Assembly: GCA_015698285.1 (NCBI GenBank)
Contig: CP048685.1
Location: 2,418,001 to 2,482,000 of the forward strand
Source: Candidatus Nitronauta litoralis
GTDB taxonomy: Bacteria > Nitrospinota > Nitrospinia > Nitrospinales > Nitrospinaceae
Reading direction: 5' to 3'
DNA: 64,000 nt
The notes below the pieces were generated by a model, which was not told the origin of the DNA, did no database searches, and saw only the letters and a program-made list of their open reading frames with translations. How positions within the stretch are numbered: position 1 is the stretch's first letter; the number at the start of each line of letters is the position of its first letter. Below are positions 52,908-62,139 of this stretch, one piece after another. The position numbers and the translations under genes are program-made.

Positions 52908-54965
52908 TTACGCCTCTGGTCGGCGAACAATTTGCTGGATTTTTAGAATGACGAATTCCGCCGGTTTCAGCGGCGCAAACCCGATTTCAATGTTAACGAT
53001 GCCGTTGTCAATATCGGATTGCGTTGTCGTTTCAGAATCACATTTCACAAAATAAGCTTCCCGGGGAGTGGACCCCTGGAATGCTCCTTTGCGAAAAAGG
53101 TCTTGCATGAAAGTACCCAGGTTCAGACGAATCTGGGACCAAAGTGGTTCATCGTTTGGCTCGAAGACAACCCACTTTGTTCCCCGGAACAGACTTTCCT
53201 CAATGAACAAGGCAGTACGCCGTACCGGAATGTATTTCCAGTCCGAAGCTCTCAGGTCCGCACCGTCCAGAGTTCTGGCACCCCAGATGATGTTGCCGTA
53301 GACAGGGAAGTTTCTCAGGCAATTGGCACCCAGGGGATTGAGTACACCGTTCTGCTGGTCCGTTAAAGTGCCTGCCAGACTCTCAACATTGCGAAGCGTG
53401 GCTTCCGTACCTGCAGGTGCTTTCCAGACGCCACGATTGGTATCCGTACGCGCCCAGAGTCCGGCGGCTGCTCCACATGACGGAATAGATCTGGGTCGAT
53501 TTTCATTCAGTGGATCGGCAACGTTGGTTCTCGGAAAGTAAACCGCTGTGTTGGGATGACGCAGCCCATTGTTTTCGTTAAGCCATGTCTGCATATCGCC
53601 CAGGTCGTTCACGTTTGCTGGTATGTCGATGATCAGCATGGAGCGCCGGTCCTCAACATAGGAGATAGCCTCTGAGTAAAGAGTCCGCATGGCGGTTGCC
53701 GCAAGGGTGGTGGCTTCCGGGATGCAAAGGATATTGAACAGGTCCACATCTTCCAATGCATACAATCCTGTTTTTGCTGCCTGCTGTCCCTGAAAAAAAC
53801 CAACCGGGATCGGACGAAAGGTCGTGCCAACTGCAGGTGCTGGACCATCTCTTCCATCGGCAAGGGCCGTTTGTTGTGCATTTTCAGTGGCACCTTCTAC
53901 CGCTGTTAAATTCATTTCCGTGGCCCCGGCACCCGAGAAGACAACCGTGGTTGCAGCGTCGTAAGGACGTGCGGCCCGTCCAAGTTGGATATGGAAATGC
54001 GATGGGTTCTCGGCGGTGTTATCTCCCAGCAGTTTTACCTGGGCTCCAGCCAACAGAGGCTTCAATCCGTCCGGGACAGTTGCGTCATCTGCTGCATCGC
54101 GAATGATCCCCTCAATAAATGGGAGAAGTGCCGGGTAGGTGGTAGGTGTGCTGCCATCATAATTCAGTGTCCCGTTGATTGTAGGAATGCCATTTCCAAT
54201 GTTGATATTGAAAGCATCTCCGTCTGCGGGGATAGAAGGATACGTGGGAACTGCAACGCCATTTATGTCAAAGGGGGAGTCCAGAGCCCCGCTCAAGGTT
54301 CCATTGGATTCAGGTCGAGTGAAGGGCGCTACTGGAACAGGCGGATTAGTGGTTATCTGAACAAGCTTTGATCCCTGATTCACCACTTCAACTACGTTTA
54401 AAGGGGTGTCTGGCACCATGGAGAGATTCCGAAAGGATTCGGTCTGCAAGACCAGAGTGCGATCACCAACAGTTCTCACTTCCTGAATCGTCAGATTGAA
54501 CTGGTTAACGGGGTCACTTGCATTATAGTCGACTTCAACGCGCAGGGAATTTCCCCATTCTCCCGGGTTCACTGCACTTTCACCACGTATACGGCGACCT
54601 GCAGTAAAAATTAAATTGTTTGCTCCTGCGGCAAGTGTGACTGTTGCAGCGTTGGCGTTCACCTGTACAACCGGAGGTCCTGGAAGGTCAGGAGCTGCAG
54701 TGTCGGCAACACGGACAACTACCGCCTGGGTCCCACCGTTTAGAAAGAACTGCTGGATCGCATAAGAAGTTTCACTGTTTCGGTCGAGACCTCCATACTC
54801 ACGCTCGAAGTCTCCCCAACTAAAAATTCGGACTGCTTCATTGAGCAGGCCTTTACGGAAGCTCCCGATAAAAGCACCAATGGAAGTACTAACGCTTGGT
54901 ACTGGCCGGACTCCACTAGGAATTTCTTCTACGTAAACACCGGGATAGGTAGGCTGGACAGGCAT
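52908..54965 (-). CDS. eCIS contractile sheath protein
   Basis: 685 residues. The N-terminus PTYPGVYVEEIPSGVRPVPS and the C-terminus (GTKWVVFEPNDEPLWSQIRL, LFRKGAFQGSTPREAYFVK, IGFAPLKPAEFVILKIQQ) are conserved sheath segments; the middle ~150-330 is an extra surface domain. SD GAGGAG precedes ATG. It is the first gene of the operon and the only sheath gene visible. The sheath contracts to drive the tube into the target. Confidence 0.95.
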   Translation of the reverse strand: MPVQPTYPGVYVEEIPSGVRPVPSVSTSIGAFIGSFRKGLLNEAVRIFSWGDFEREYGGLDRNSETSYAIQQFFLNGGTQAVVVRVADTAAPDLPGPPVVQVNANAATVTLAAGANNLIFTAGRRIRGESAVNPGEWGNSLRVEVDYNASDPVNQFNLTIQEVRTVGDRTLVLQTESFRNLSMVPDTPLNVVEVVNQGSKLVQITTNPPVPVAPFTRPESNGTLSGALDSPFDINGVAVPTYPSIPADGDAFNINIGNGIPTINGTLNYDGSTPTTYPALLPFIEGIIRDAADDATVPDGLKPLLAGAQVKLLGDNTAENPSHFHIQLGRAARPYDAATTVVFSGAGATEMNLTAVEGATENAQQTALADGRDGPAPAVGTTFRPIPVGFFQGQQAAKTGLYALEDVDLFNILCIPEATTLAATAMRTLYSEAISYVEDRRSMLIIDIPANVNDLGDMQTWLNENNGLRHPNTAVYFPRTNVADPLNENRPRSIPSCGAAAGLWARTDTNRGVWKAPAGTEATLRNVESLAGTLTDQQNGVLNPLGANCLRNFPVYGNIIWGARTLDGADLRASDWKYIPVRRTALFIEESLFRGTKWVVFEPNDEPLWSQIRLNLGTFMQDLFRKGAFQGSTPREAYFVKCDSETTTQSDIDNGIVNIEIGFAPLKPAEFVILKIQQIVRRPEA

Positions 54966-55055
54966 TTTATGCTCCTCGGCAACAGTCGATCAGACCTGCT
55001 TAAAAAGGAGGAGCCCATACCTTATGCCCCCCCAGGCAGGCTAAATTTGGTTAAA

Positions 55056-55070
55056 CGCCAAGAGTTGGCG
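55056..55070. promoter_or_regulatory. Inverted repeat in probable eCIS leader
   Basis: CGCCAA and TTGGCG flank GAG. It lies about 90 bases before the sheath ATG and 20 bases downstream (in transcription) of a candidate -10. It could be an operator or a leader hairpin. Confidence 0.35.
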
Positions 55071-55089
55071 GTCACCGCGATATGTTGAA

Positions 55090-55119
55090 ACTATACAGTG
55101 AAATTCAAAGTAGATTCAA
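55090..55119 (-). promoter_or_regulatory. Candidate sigma-70-type promoter for the eCIS operon
   Basis: Read on the minus strand, TTGAAT (55114-55119) and TATAGT (55090-55095) are 18 bases apart. This fits a housekeeping promoter about 125 bases before the sheath start. The spacing is one longer than ideal and the -35 is imperfect. Confidence 0.35.
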
Positions 55120-55480
55120 ATTGCTGATTCGTTTGGTCGATAGTAAGGATTGATTAATAGTGGCTTATGTCAAAATTTTTTTTTTTGTGTTAACTTTTTC
55201 AATTCCTTTAAAGTTCATACACTGTGGAAATTGTCTTCTAACCATTTGTTTTTATTTTTGTTTTTTGGTGGTGTTTTTTTTCGGTTTTACCCAGAAGTAA
55301 TTTCTTCGATTGTCAGGTTTTTTTTTCAAAAAAATCAGAAAGGGCTAAACTGCTGAATCTGTTTGTGCTGGGATTTTGTTGTCATTGGTTCCCCGATATG
55401 GAGTAGCCGTTGTTCTAATTGAAGTTTTTATTGAAGAAAGGTGGCTTCCTGATAATGCGGTAGGCTAAAAAAACCATGGG

Positions 55481-56839
55481 CTAGTCTTTTCCAAATGGCA
55501 GAATCCAGTTGTTACTCAACCAAGGCGAATATTCCAATTTTGAAAGATTGGCTTCGGGGTCAATGAAAGGTCTGGGATCTCTAAAATTGTAGGAAAGAAA
55601 AGTTTCAGCTCGAACAATTGGATTCGCAACACCTTCTCCAATGTAACGGTCCCGCAACAGGTGAGCGTATTGAAGAATCATGTCGGGTCGTCCTGCCATT
55701 TTTTTTATTTGTCTTGGGGTTAGATCGTCTTCAAGGTCAGGTCGCCACTCTTTTCCGCTAACGGGATCTTCTACAACATACGAAATATCTCCCCGCTTGC
55801 TTCTTAGTTTCATGTGCCAGGCAAAGCGATGGCCTTCTTCGTTCCAGCTCACATTGCCTGGATAAAGCCAATGTCTAAAAGGAAGCAACAATTGAACTGC
55901 GCAATAAACCCCAAGAAAAAGACAGACCGGTAAAGAAGGATTGACCAGCAGATCCGCTTTTATTTTTTTATTTTTTCTTCCTTTGATGAAATCCCATTTT
56001 TGAAGCCAGGCGCGGACTTTCTCAGGGTTAAGAAACAGGACGGTGGTTCCAATCATCAGGAATGGAAAGACACCGATGGAAAATATAAAGGCGTTGCTTA
56101 AGTTGAAAATCAAAACCAGTAAAACCGAAATGACACGGGTTTTCGAATAGAGGAGGCCGAAGCCTATCAGAAGATCAAAAAAAAGCCCTCCATATGAAAG
56201 GAAGTACACCCACATTTCATGGGTCAGCCAACCCTCAATCAGAAAAAACATTTCTGGTTCCAGCCAGTGCCGGAGCGGTTCTCCCTGCAGCCAATCCGGA
56301 TTCAGTTTGGCAATCCCTCCGTAAAAATAAACCACAACAATCTGGAACTGCAGGATATATAGTTGCCAATAGGGAACCCGGTTGGTATGGATTTCCGGTT
56401 TTAATTTTCCATCGACAGAAAAACAGGCATTGGCCTTGATGGTGCAAAGAATCAAACCGAGCAGGCAAATGAAATAGTAATGGTTATTGTACTGCGTGGA
56501 ATCGATAAGAAAAATATAAGTGTAGGTCAGAAAAAATATGATGGTCGCTGGAAGATAGAAAAGGCCCAGTGCTATCAGAAACGAGGTGACACCCATCACC
56601 ACAAACGGGAGAAACATCCAGTCTCCGGGAAGTGCTTTGACAAAACCGAATAATGGATAGGTGAAATGGACCGGGGGATCTATGTAATACCCTTCGATCC
56701 GATCATAAACCGCATAGCGCAGGGTTTCCCAGACCATGATGATGCCGAATACGATTCGAAATATGGCAACAGTGGAAGCATCTATCGCCTGAAATAAATA
56801 GGAAACAGTCCAGGAGGATGAGTGTGTTTTGAGTGCCAT
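55481..56839 (-). CDS. HTTM (vitamin K-dependent gamma-carboxylase-like) membrane protein
   Basis: 452 residues with several hydrophobic helices. IDASTVAIFRIVFGIIMVWE near the start, then LTYTYIFLIDSTQYNNHYYF and the segment YFYGGIAKLNPDWLQGEPLR are characteristic of HTTM-domain proteins. The C-terminal soluble part contains SWNEEGHRFAWHMKLRSKRG. Function of bacterial HTTM proteins is mostly unknown. It starts 14 bases after the DCC gene, a recurrent pairing. Confidence 0.85.
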   Translation of the reverse strand: MALKTHSSSWTVSYLFQAIDASTVAIFRIVFGIIMVWETLRYAVYDRIEGYYIDPPVHFTYPLFGFVKALPGDWMFLPFVVMGVTSFLIALGLFYLPATIIFFLTYTYIFLIDSTQYNNHYYFICLLGLILCTIKANACFSVDGKLKPEIHTNRVPYWQLYILQFQIVVVYFYGGIAKLNPDWLQGEPLRHWLEPEMFFLIEGWLTHEMWVYFLSYGGLFFDLLIGFGLLYSKTRVISVLLVLIFNLSNAFIFSIGVFPFLMIGTTVLFLNPEKVRAWLQKWDFIKGRKNKKIKADLLVNPSLPVCLFLGVYCAVQLLLPFRHWLYPGNVSWNEEGHRFAWHMKLRSKRGDISYVVEDPVSGKEWRPDLEDDLTPRQIKKMAGRPDMILQYAHLLRDRYIGEGVANPIVRAETFLSYNFRDPRPFIDPEANLSKLEYSPWLSNNWILPFGKD

Positions 56840-56853
56840 GGAGAAATAGAACT

Positions 56854-57291
56854 CTAATCCAGAAAACGATGTGCCATTTCCGGGGTGGGAATGCGGCAGG
56901 TTTCTTCCTTGCCGAACCAGCGATAACGGTTAGTAGAAACCCACCGGTAGCACCAGTCGCGGATGGGTTTTGGGACCAGCAGAAAAATTGAAAAGACGGG
57001 CCAGAGTCCACTCAGTTTCTTTGTTATGCGAAGAATGGATGTGGAATGGGTGAAAACCTGACCATCTTCAATCAGAACGATGGTTTCGAAATCATCTTTG
57101 GGTAAATTATATTGATCCAGAAAATGCTGACCTGCCTCAGATTGTAATGAAGCCATGCGGAATTGAAGGTCGGGGTCGCGGTCCACAATGAAATTGACGG
57201 TTCCATTGCAAAGGTTGCACACTCCGTCAAAGAGAATGATGGACCCTTCCGATTCCTTTTCATTTTTTGAAGATTTGTTGTGTGCGTCCAT
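56854..57291 (-). CDS. DCC-family thiol-disulfide oxidoreductase-like protein (DUF393)
   Basis: 145 residues. ILFDGVCNLCNGTVNFIVDR carries the DxxCxxC motif of the family; FRMASLQSEAG and the C-terminal WCYRWVSTNRYRWFG also fit. These are thioredoxin-like proteins with a predicted redox role. It is first in a pair with the HTTM gene. Confidence 0.87.
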   Translation of the reverse strand: MDAHNKSSKNEKESEGSIILFDGVCNLCNGTVNFIVDRDPDLQFRMASLQSEAGQHFLDQYNLPKDDFETIVLIEDGQVFTHSTSILRITKKLSGLWPVFSIFLLVPKPIRDWCYRWVSTNRYRWFGKEETCRIPTPEMAHRFLD

Positions 57292-57382
57292 CGCCAGATA
57301 TTTGATATTTGATTTATGCTATTGATTTTAACGCATGAACTCGTTTTCTGACAGCCCGTGGAGGTGGTTTAAGCAAAACATT

Positions 57383-58060
57383 TCAAAGTTCGATGTTTTT
57401 CTCTTTCCAAAAGGCGATGCTTTTCCCCAATAATTCGCGGACAGCTTTACCGATCAATTCTCCAAGCAAAGTGTGCATGCCGCAATAGTTTTCCATTATT
57501 TCTCCGGTTGAGCAAATGACGATGCAGTCCGTGCCAGTTCCGCTTGCAATTTGTCCAGATTTCTTGCTTCGGATTCCTGCTTCCATGAGGGCTGCGCTCT
57601 TGGCCATGGTTGCGGTGTGGACGGCTTCAAGGTTTCCAGTTAATTCTGGCAGGGCATTTGTGGCCACGATCAGGTTTATGGTTCCCGGTTGGTTTGTGGT
57701 TGGTGCGTCGGCTTCATCTCCAGCAGTCCGGGCATTGCTTAGGCCAAGAGTTGCGATTGCGTGCACCCATAAGGTTTTTGATTTGTAAAAAACCTCTTTG
57801 AAATGTTCTGTCGCTGCCCCGGTAATTAGGCCGACAGAGTTTTCGGGGATACCCCGGGTTTTAATCTGGTCTTCAAAAATTTTATCAAGGTCCCTTTCAT
57901 CAAATTTATTCAAGTGGTGAATGAAAATACAGGACGACTTTCCCCAACCCCCGTTAAATGGTGCCCAACTGAGTGTTTGCCAGACATCAGGAAATTGAAT
58001 GACCAGGGTTTTGTCTACAAGATAAATGCTTAAAGGGGAATCCGTGAGTTTGGGTTTCAT
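57383..58060 (-). CDS. cbiZ: Adenosylcobinamide amidohydrolase
   Basis: 225 residues. GLITGAATEHFKEV, then LSNARTAGDEAD, ALMEAGIRSKKSGQIASGTG, and the C-terminal GMHTLLGELIGKAV match CbiZ. It cleaves the aminopropanol side of cobinamides so that they can be rebuilt in corrinoid salvage. No other cobalamin genes or B12 riboswitch were seen nearby. Confidence 0.85.
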   Translation of the reverse strand: MKPKLTDSPLSIYLVDKTLVIQFPDVWQTLSWAPFNGGWGKSSCIFIHHLNKFDERDLDKIFEDQIKTRGIPENSVGLITGAATEHFKEVFYKSKTLWVHAIATLGLSNARTAGDEADAPTTNQPGTINLIVATNALPELTGNLEAVHTATMAKSAALMEAGIRSKKSGQIASGTGTDCIVICSTGEIMENYCGMHTLLGELIGKAVRELLGKSIAFWKEKNIEL

Positions 58061-58160
58061 AAAAATTTTTGGGCAGTATGAAAAAAGCTGACTGACTTGA
58101 CGATTGATTCCGGCAGGTTACTATAAGCCGTGTGATATCAAACCGCAACGCCTGAGAAAA

Positions 58161-58832
58161 ATGAATCTTCGTGAGACACAAAAATTTCTGAAGGAAAATG
58201 GCACGGCCCAGAACCGCAAGATTTTCATGCGCCATGGTGCTTCTGAACCCTTGTACGGAGTCAGTTTTGCCCAGCTTAATAAACTTCAAAAGAAAATAAA
58301 AATCGACCATGCGTTGGCGTTGAAACTCTGGAAGACGGGCAATATGGACTGCCGTACGCTGGCGCTTAAAGTCGCCGACCCGGATCAGTTGACCATCAGT
58401 CTGGTGGAGGGTTGGGTCAAGGCATCCGACTATAAAGTGCTGGCGGGGGAGTTGGCGGATCTGGTGTCCCGGTCGCCGTTGGCAGATTCGAGGATGAAAA
58501 AATGGATGAAGTCAAAAAAAGAATTCATTAGAAAAGCAGGCTATGATCTTTTGTCCTGCCGTCTGGTGGGAGGTGATGAATCGTTGCCAGATGATTTATC
58601 GCCTGTAATCACAGCAATCGAAAAAGAAATTCACGCTTCACCCGATTTAGCGCGCCATGCCATGGTAATGGCTCTGATTTCAATTGGCATTTACCGTCCC
58701 AAACTGGAATCGCGTGTGCTAAAGGCGGCCGACCGAATTGAACCGGTGAAAGTCGACCACGGAAAGACCGGTTGCAAAACCCCAGAGATCGCGCCTTATA
58801 TTGTCCGTGCCAGAAAACATAGGAAAAAATAA
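58161..58832 (+). CDS. DNA alkylation repair (AlkD-like) family protein
   Basis: 223 residues from ATG 58161; an earlier ATG at 58104 would lead to a non-homologous 19-residue extension. MRHGASEPLYGVSFAQLNKL, ALKLWKTGNMDCRTLALKVA and the repeated helix pairs that follow are typical of AlkD-like HEAT-type glycosylases. In this branch activity is often unproven. It stands alone, divergent from cbiZ. Confidence 0.8.
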   Translation: MNLRETQKFLKENGTAQNRKIFMRHGASEPLYGVSFAQLNKLQKKIKIDHALALKLWKTGNMDCRTLALKVADPDQLTISLVEGWVKASDYKVLAGELADLVSRSPLADSRMKKWMKSKKEFIRKAGYDLLSCRLVGGDESLPDDLSPVITAIEKEIHASPDLARHAMVMALISIGIYRPKLESRVLKAADRIEPVKVDHGKTGCKTPEIAPYIVRARKHRKK

Positions 58833-58858
58833 AAACCTGAAGCCTCTCAATACCGATC

Positions 58859-60112
58859 TCACGGTTTTAACAGTTTTTCCAAAAACTGTTCAGTAAAATC
58901 AGCGTAGGTCACGTGTCCCATTTCGCTGAAATGATGGTCGCCGTGTTTTCGTACCAGGGTGGTGTCGATCATTTTTTCCTTGCTCAGTTTGGAATACAAG
59001 GGGAACGTGTCGAAATAGGGGATACCATTAGTTTTTAAAAACGCGTTCCATTCCTGATTTGGCACATCCGGATAGTCGTGAACCTGATTGTATTCGGGAA
59101 AATGAATCACGGCGAGACGTCCTCCTCCAGCCTCTACTTTCGATTTAAGCTTGAGCATCAGCTTTCGGGTCACTTCCCAACCCTTGGAATCCCAGAAAAA
59201 CAGGTCGTCAAAATTTGAGGGCTGATCGACATCCAGTTTTGTTTTAGCTGTTGTTGCGGCGGGCGGTGTCTGTTTTCCGGCTGGAGCTGGTTTGGGTTGC
59301 GGAGCTGCCGGAGCGTTCGGTTCCGGCTTGATGGAGCCTGGACTCGTTGCCGGTGTTGCTTCCTTTGTTTTTGCAGCCTGTTCAATTCGCTTCTGTTGTT
59401 CCTGACGACCGGTGCGCAGCCAGATTTTAATGTTCACTTCAAGCAGGTTGTATTTTGTCCGAATCCACTGATACAACGCTAAATTATTCCACAGCCATTT
59501 GTTGAAATTTTTCCGTGTAATGAGAAGCCGACTCCATAATGAGTCGACCGGATACTCATCTTCCAGGGGATTGGGGGCTCCAGCTTCCAATTGATTAATG
59601 TTGTCATCGATATCATTGCCCCAGAAAAAATTCACGATTACCCAATCGGGTTTGTATTTCGCCGCTTTCAGGTGGAACATTTGTAGCTGTTCCCAGGTTC
59701 CGTAACCCCGCACACCAAAATTTAAAATTTCCAGTGATTTCCCCAGTTTTTCTGGTAGGCGCTCTTCCCAGATTTCGTGGAAACGTTTGCCCATTGCCAT
59801 CTCTTCCCCGGCAGTGAAGGAGTCTCCGAGTATGGCCACCCTTATGGTATCTGGGACCCGTTCGACAGGATATTCCTTGTCGATCATCCCATCGTTATTG
59901 ATATTCAGGACAGTGTTGTATTTGATCGCGCCGGTAACCCCGGGACAGTAATCGCGTTCCATGATGGGATGAAAGCAAAGCGCCCGAACATTCTGGAAGG
60001 GAACCGTAAATCGAATCACAACTTCCATAAGGCCCAGGAACAATACGATGGGTATGGCGAGGAAGAGTGCTTTTTTCCAAAGGGGCAGTCTGGGCGATTC
60101 CGAAGTTGGCAT
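58859..60112 (-). CDS. Membrane-anchored SGNH/GDSL hydrolase-like protein
   Basis: 417 residues. An N-terminal membrane segment (KALFLAIPIVLFLGLMEVVI) is followed by the nucleophile block AILGDSFTAGEE, a VNFFWGNDIDDN block and a C-terminal HGDHHFSEMGHVTYADF with the catalytic Asp/His type residues. A Pro/Ala/Lys-rich insert lies at ~235-295. Likely an O-acyl hydrolase or transferase of the envelope; substrate unknown. Confidence 0.8.
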   Translation of the reverse strand: MPTSESPRLPLWKKALFLAIPIVLFLGLMEVVIRFTVPFQNVRALCFHPIMERDYCPGVTGAIKYNTVLNINNDGMIDKEYPVERVPDTIRVAILGDSFTAGEEMAMGKRFHEIWEERLPEKLGKSLEILNFGVRGYGTWEQLQMFHLKAAKYKPDWVIVNFFWGNDIDDNINQLEAGAPNPLEDEYPVDSLWSRLLITRKNFNKWLWNNLALYQWIRTKYNLLEVNIKIWLRTGRQEQQKRIEQAAKTKEATPATSPGSIKPEPNAPAAPQPKPAPAGKQTPPAATTAKTKLDVDQPSNFDDLFFWDSKGWEVTRKLMLKLKSKVEAGGGRLAVIHFPEYNQVHDYPDVPNQEWNAFLKTNGIPYFDTFPLYSKLSKEKMIDTTLVRKHGDHHFSEMGHVTYADFTEQFLEKLLKP

Positions 60113-60205
60113 GAAAAAATTTAGATAAAAAGGATAGGGAAAGGGGGTGGGGAGAAACAGATCAGGAGGCTAAGGTATTTGGCTTAATGAAAAAGTAAAA
60201 AACTG

Positions 60206-60226
60206 GAGCGGGGACAAGCCCCGCTC
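60206..60226 (-). terminator. Rho-independent terminator after the cysteine-rich gene
   Basis: GAGCGGGG and CCCCGCTC flank a 5-base loop. On the minus strand it is followed by CAGTTTTTTACTTTTT, giving a T-tract. It lies about 35 bases after the stop of the minus-strand secreted protein gene. Confidence 0.75.
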
Positions 60227-60260
60227 TTTAAAACTTATTTGGCAGGAAAAGAGGAAAGCC

Positions 60261-60662
60261 TTATTTGACTTTTTCGTTACACTCTTTTTCCAGGTCCGCA
60301 TCGATGATATTGCCACACATGCTTTTCTGGTTTCTGACCACGGCGTAACAAAATTTTTGTTTATCCGTATTTTTTACCAGGGTGCAATAGTAAAAACTGT
60401 GGTCCTTGTTCTGATACCTGTTTTGCTTTTGCTGATCAGAGTAATAACTGTCACGGGTGAATGCCCGACAGAGGTTGCGCTCATCGGCATCCGCGATCTT
60501 GTCACATTTCTGATCTTTGGTTTTGTCCCCGGTGTCTCCCGGAGCTTTGTTCATGTCTGCAGGTCGGGTGGAAACTTTTTCATCTGCGAAGGCCTGGCCC
60601 ATTGGCGCTACCAGCAGACCGATTAGACAGATTCCAATGGCCACTGCCATTCCTTTTTTCAT
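60261..60662 (-). CDS. Secreted cysteine-rich repeat protein of unknown function
   Basis: 133 residues from ATG 60662, chosen because GGAG lies 6 bases before it and the protein then opens with a clear signal peptide (KKGMAVAIGICLIGLLVAPM, cleavage after AFA). The mature part has two similar units: CDKIADADERNLC and CGNIIDADLEKEC, with further cysteines between. The cysteines could bind metal or form disulfides in the periplasm. No family recognised. Confidence 0.65.
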   Translation of the reverse strand: MKKGMAVAIGICLIGLLVAPMGQAFADEKVSTRPADMNKAPGDTGDKTKDQKCDKIADADERNLCRAFTRDSYYSDQQKQNRYQNKDHSFYYCTLVKNTDKQKFCYAVVRNQKSMCGNIIDADLEKECNEKVK

Positions 60663-60954
60663 GGTCGGCTCCATAGGTTTTTTATTTGTGCGAAATCCCT
60701 GAAATAGGGGCAGCTGTGCGAACCGATTGTATTTCAATGGCGCACTGATTGCAAATTTACAAAAAACCTTTTTCATGCATTCCAGTCTGCCTAAGGAGAG
60801 GAGGTTTTGTAAAGTTAATATTTCTTAATGTTGTTTTAATTGGAGCTTAATTTGGCCGTCCTATTCTTAGGTCAGATTCAAGCTGCGGATTCACTCTGCA
60901 GCAGGATGGAAGAGACCCTCGCGTAAGCGGGAAAAAGTTCAAAGGAGGTAAATT

Positions 60955-62112
60955 ATGAAGTCATCTGTCAAAAAGATCATGGGTTGGGCAGCCGTAGCCG
61001 CAATTGCTCTGCCAATGGCCCTGTCTGGAGGCATCAGCATCACTAGCGGAATCCCCGCCGCACATGCCGTATCTGTGGAAACCGATTCCCCTTTGGGAAC
61101 AAACAAGATTGTGAACATCGCCAAGGCAACAAACCCGGCGGTGGTTAACGTTCGAACCAAGGCAAAAGTGAAACCTGCCAGCCGGGGTTTTGCCCCAGGA
61201 AATCCATTTGAACGGTTTATGCCACCTCAACAACGCAGGCAGCAACCCGCTCCTGAACGGGGTGGCTCCGGATCAGGTTTTATCATTGGTAAGGAAGGTT
61301 ACATTTTGACCAATCACCACGTTGTCGACGGAGCCGATCAGGTTTTGGTAACGCTGGGGCAGGGCCATGAGGAACGTGAGGTCCCGGCAAAGCTGATCGG
61401 CTCCGATCCCAAGACTGACATTGCCTTGATTCAAATCGATCATAAGGCTGTTGTGGATTCCCTTCCCCATCTTGAGCTTGGCAATTCCGACAAGCTGGAG
61501 GTCGGCGAATGGGTGGTGGCGATCGGTAATCCATTTGGACTCAGCCATACGGTAACGACCGGGATCATCAGCGCCAAAGGTCGCAGTATGGGTGGACCTT
61601 ATGACAACTTTATTCAGACCGATGCGTCCATCAACCCTGGTAACAGCGGTGGACCTTTGATCAACATGAAGGGTGATGTCATCGGCATTAACACCGCGAT
61701 CATCTCCCAGAGCGGCGGCAACGTCGGTATCGGATTTGCCATCCCGAGTAACCTCGTGATGGAGATCGTGGAACAACTCAAGGAAAAAGGAAAAGTGACC
61801 CGCGGTTGGCTTGGTGTCATGATCCAGAAAATCACGCCAGATCTGGCCGATTCTTTTGGATTGAAAGAGGCTTCCGGGGCATTGGTAAACCAGGTCGCTC
61901 CCCGGGGTCCGGCGGAAAAAGGCGGCATACTCAGGGGTGACGTGATCGTCAAGTTCGAGAACCGGAAAATTTCTTCGATTGATGAATTGCCTCGACTCGT
62001 CGCCTCCGTTTCGCCGGGCACCCGGGTGGCTCTGGAAGTTGTAAGAGAAGGCCGGGTTCAAACGGTGCACGTGACCATTGAGGAACTGGCGCAACCAGAT
62101 GCACGCGCATGA
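60955..62112 (+). CDS. Periplasmic trypsin-like serine protease, HtrA family
   Basis: 385 residues with a signal peptide (to about residue 38). Catalytic residues are H122 (TNHHVV), D155 (DPKTDIALI) and S231 (NPGNSGGPL). One PDZ domain lies at ~280-375, so it is closer to DegS/HhoA than to two-PDZ DegP. It degrades or refolds misfolded periplasmic proteins. SD AAAGGAGG is strong, and two terminators follow the gene. Confidence 0.93.
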   Translation: MKSSVKKIMGWAAVAAIALPMALSGGISITSGIPAAHAVSVETDSPLGTNKIVNIAKATNPAVVNVRTKAKVKPASRGFAPGNPFERFMPPQQRRQQPAPERGGSGSGFIIGKEGYILTNHHVVDGADQVLVTLGQGHEEREVPAKLIGSDPKTDIALIQIDHKAVVDSLPHLELGNSDKLEVGEWVVAIGNPFGLSHTVTTGIISAKGRSMGGPYDNFIQTDASINPGNSGGPLINMKGDVIGINTAIISQSGGNVGIGFAIPSNLVMEIVEQLKEKGKVTRGWLGVMIQKITPDLADSFGLKEASGALVNQVAPRGPAEKGGILRGDVIVKFENRKISSIDELPRLVASVSPGTRVALEVVREGRVQTVHVTIEELAQPDARA

Positions 62113-62139
62113 GTTTCTGTCACTGGATCCTTCAAAGGG

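Larger units (their letters stand above)
54966..55480. other. Intergenic region upstream of the eCIS operon
   Basis: 515 bases, very T-rich on the plus strand beyond 55165. No gene was recognised. It carries a candidate minus-strand promoter and a small hairpin in the probable leader (listed separately). It is also where the HTTM gene ends. Confidence 0.6.

Noticed and set aside
57383-58103. B12 riboswitch near cbiZ
   Set aside because: Only about 40 bases separate cbiZ from the divergent AlkD-like ORF region, and no B12-box-like sequence was seen.
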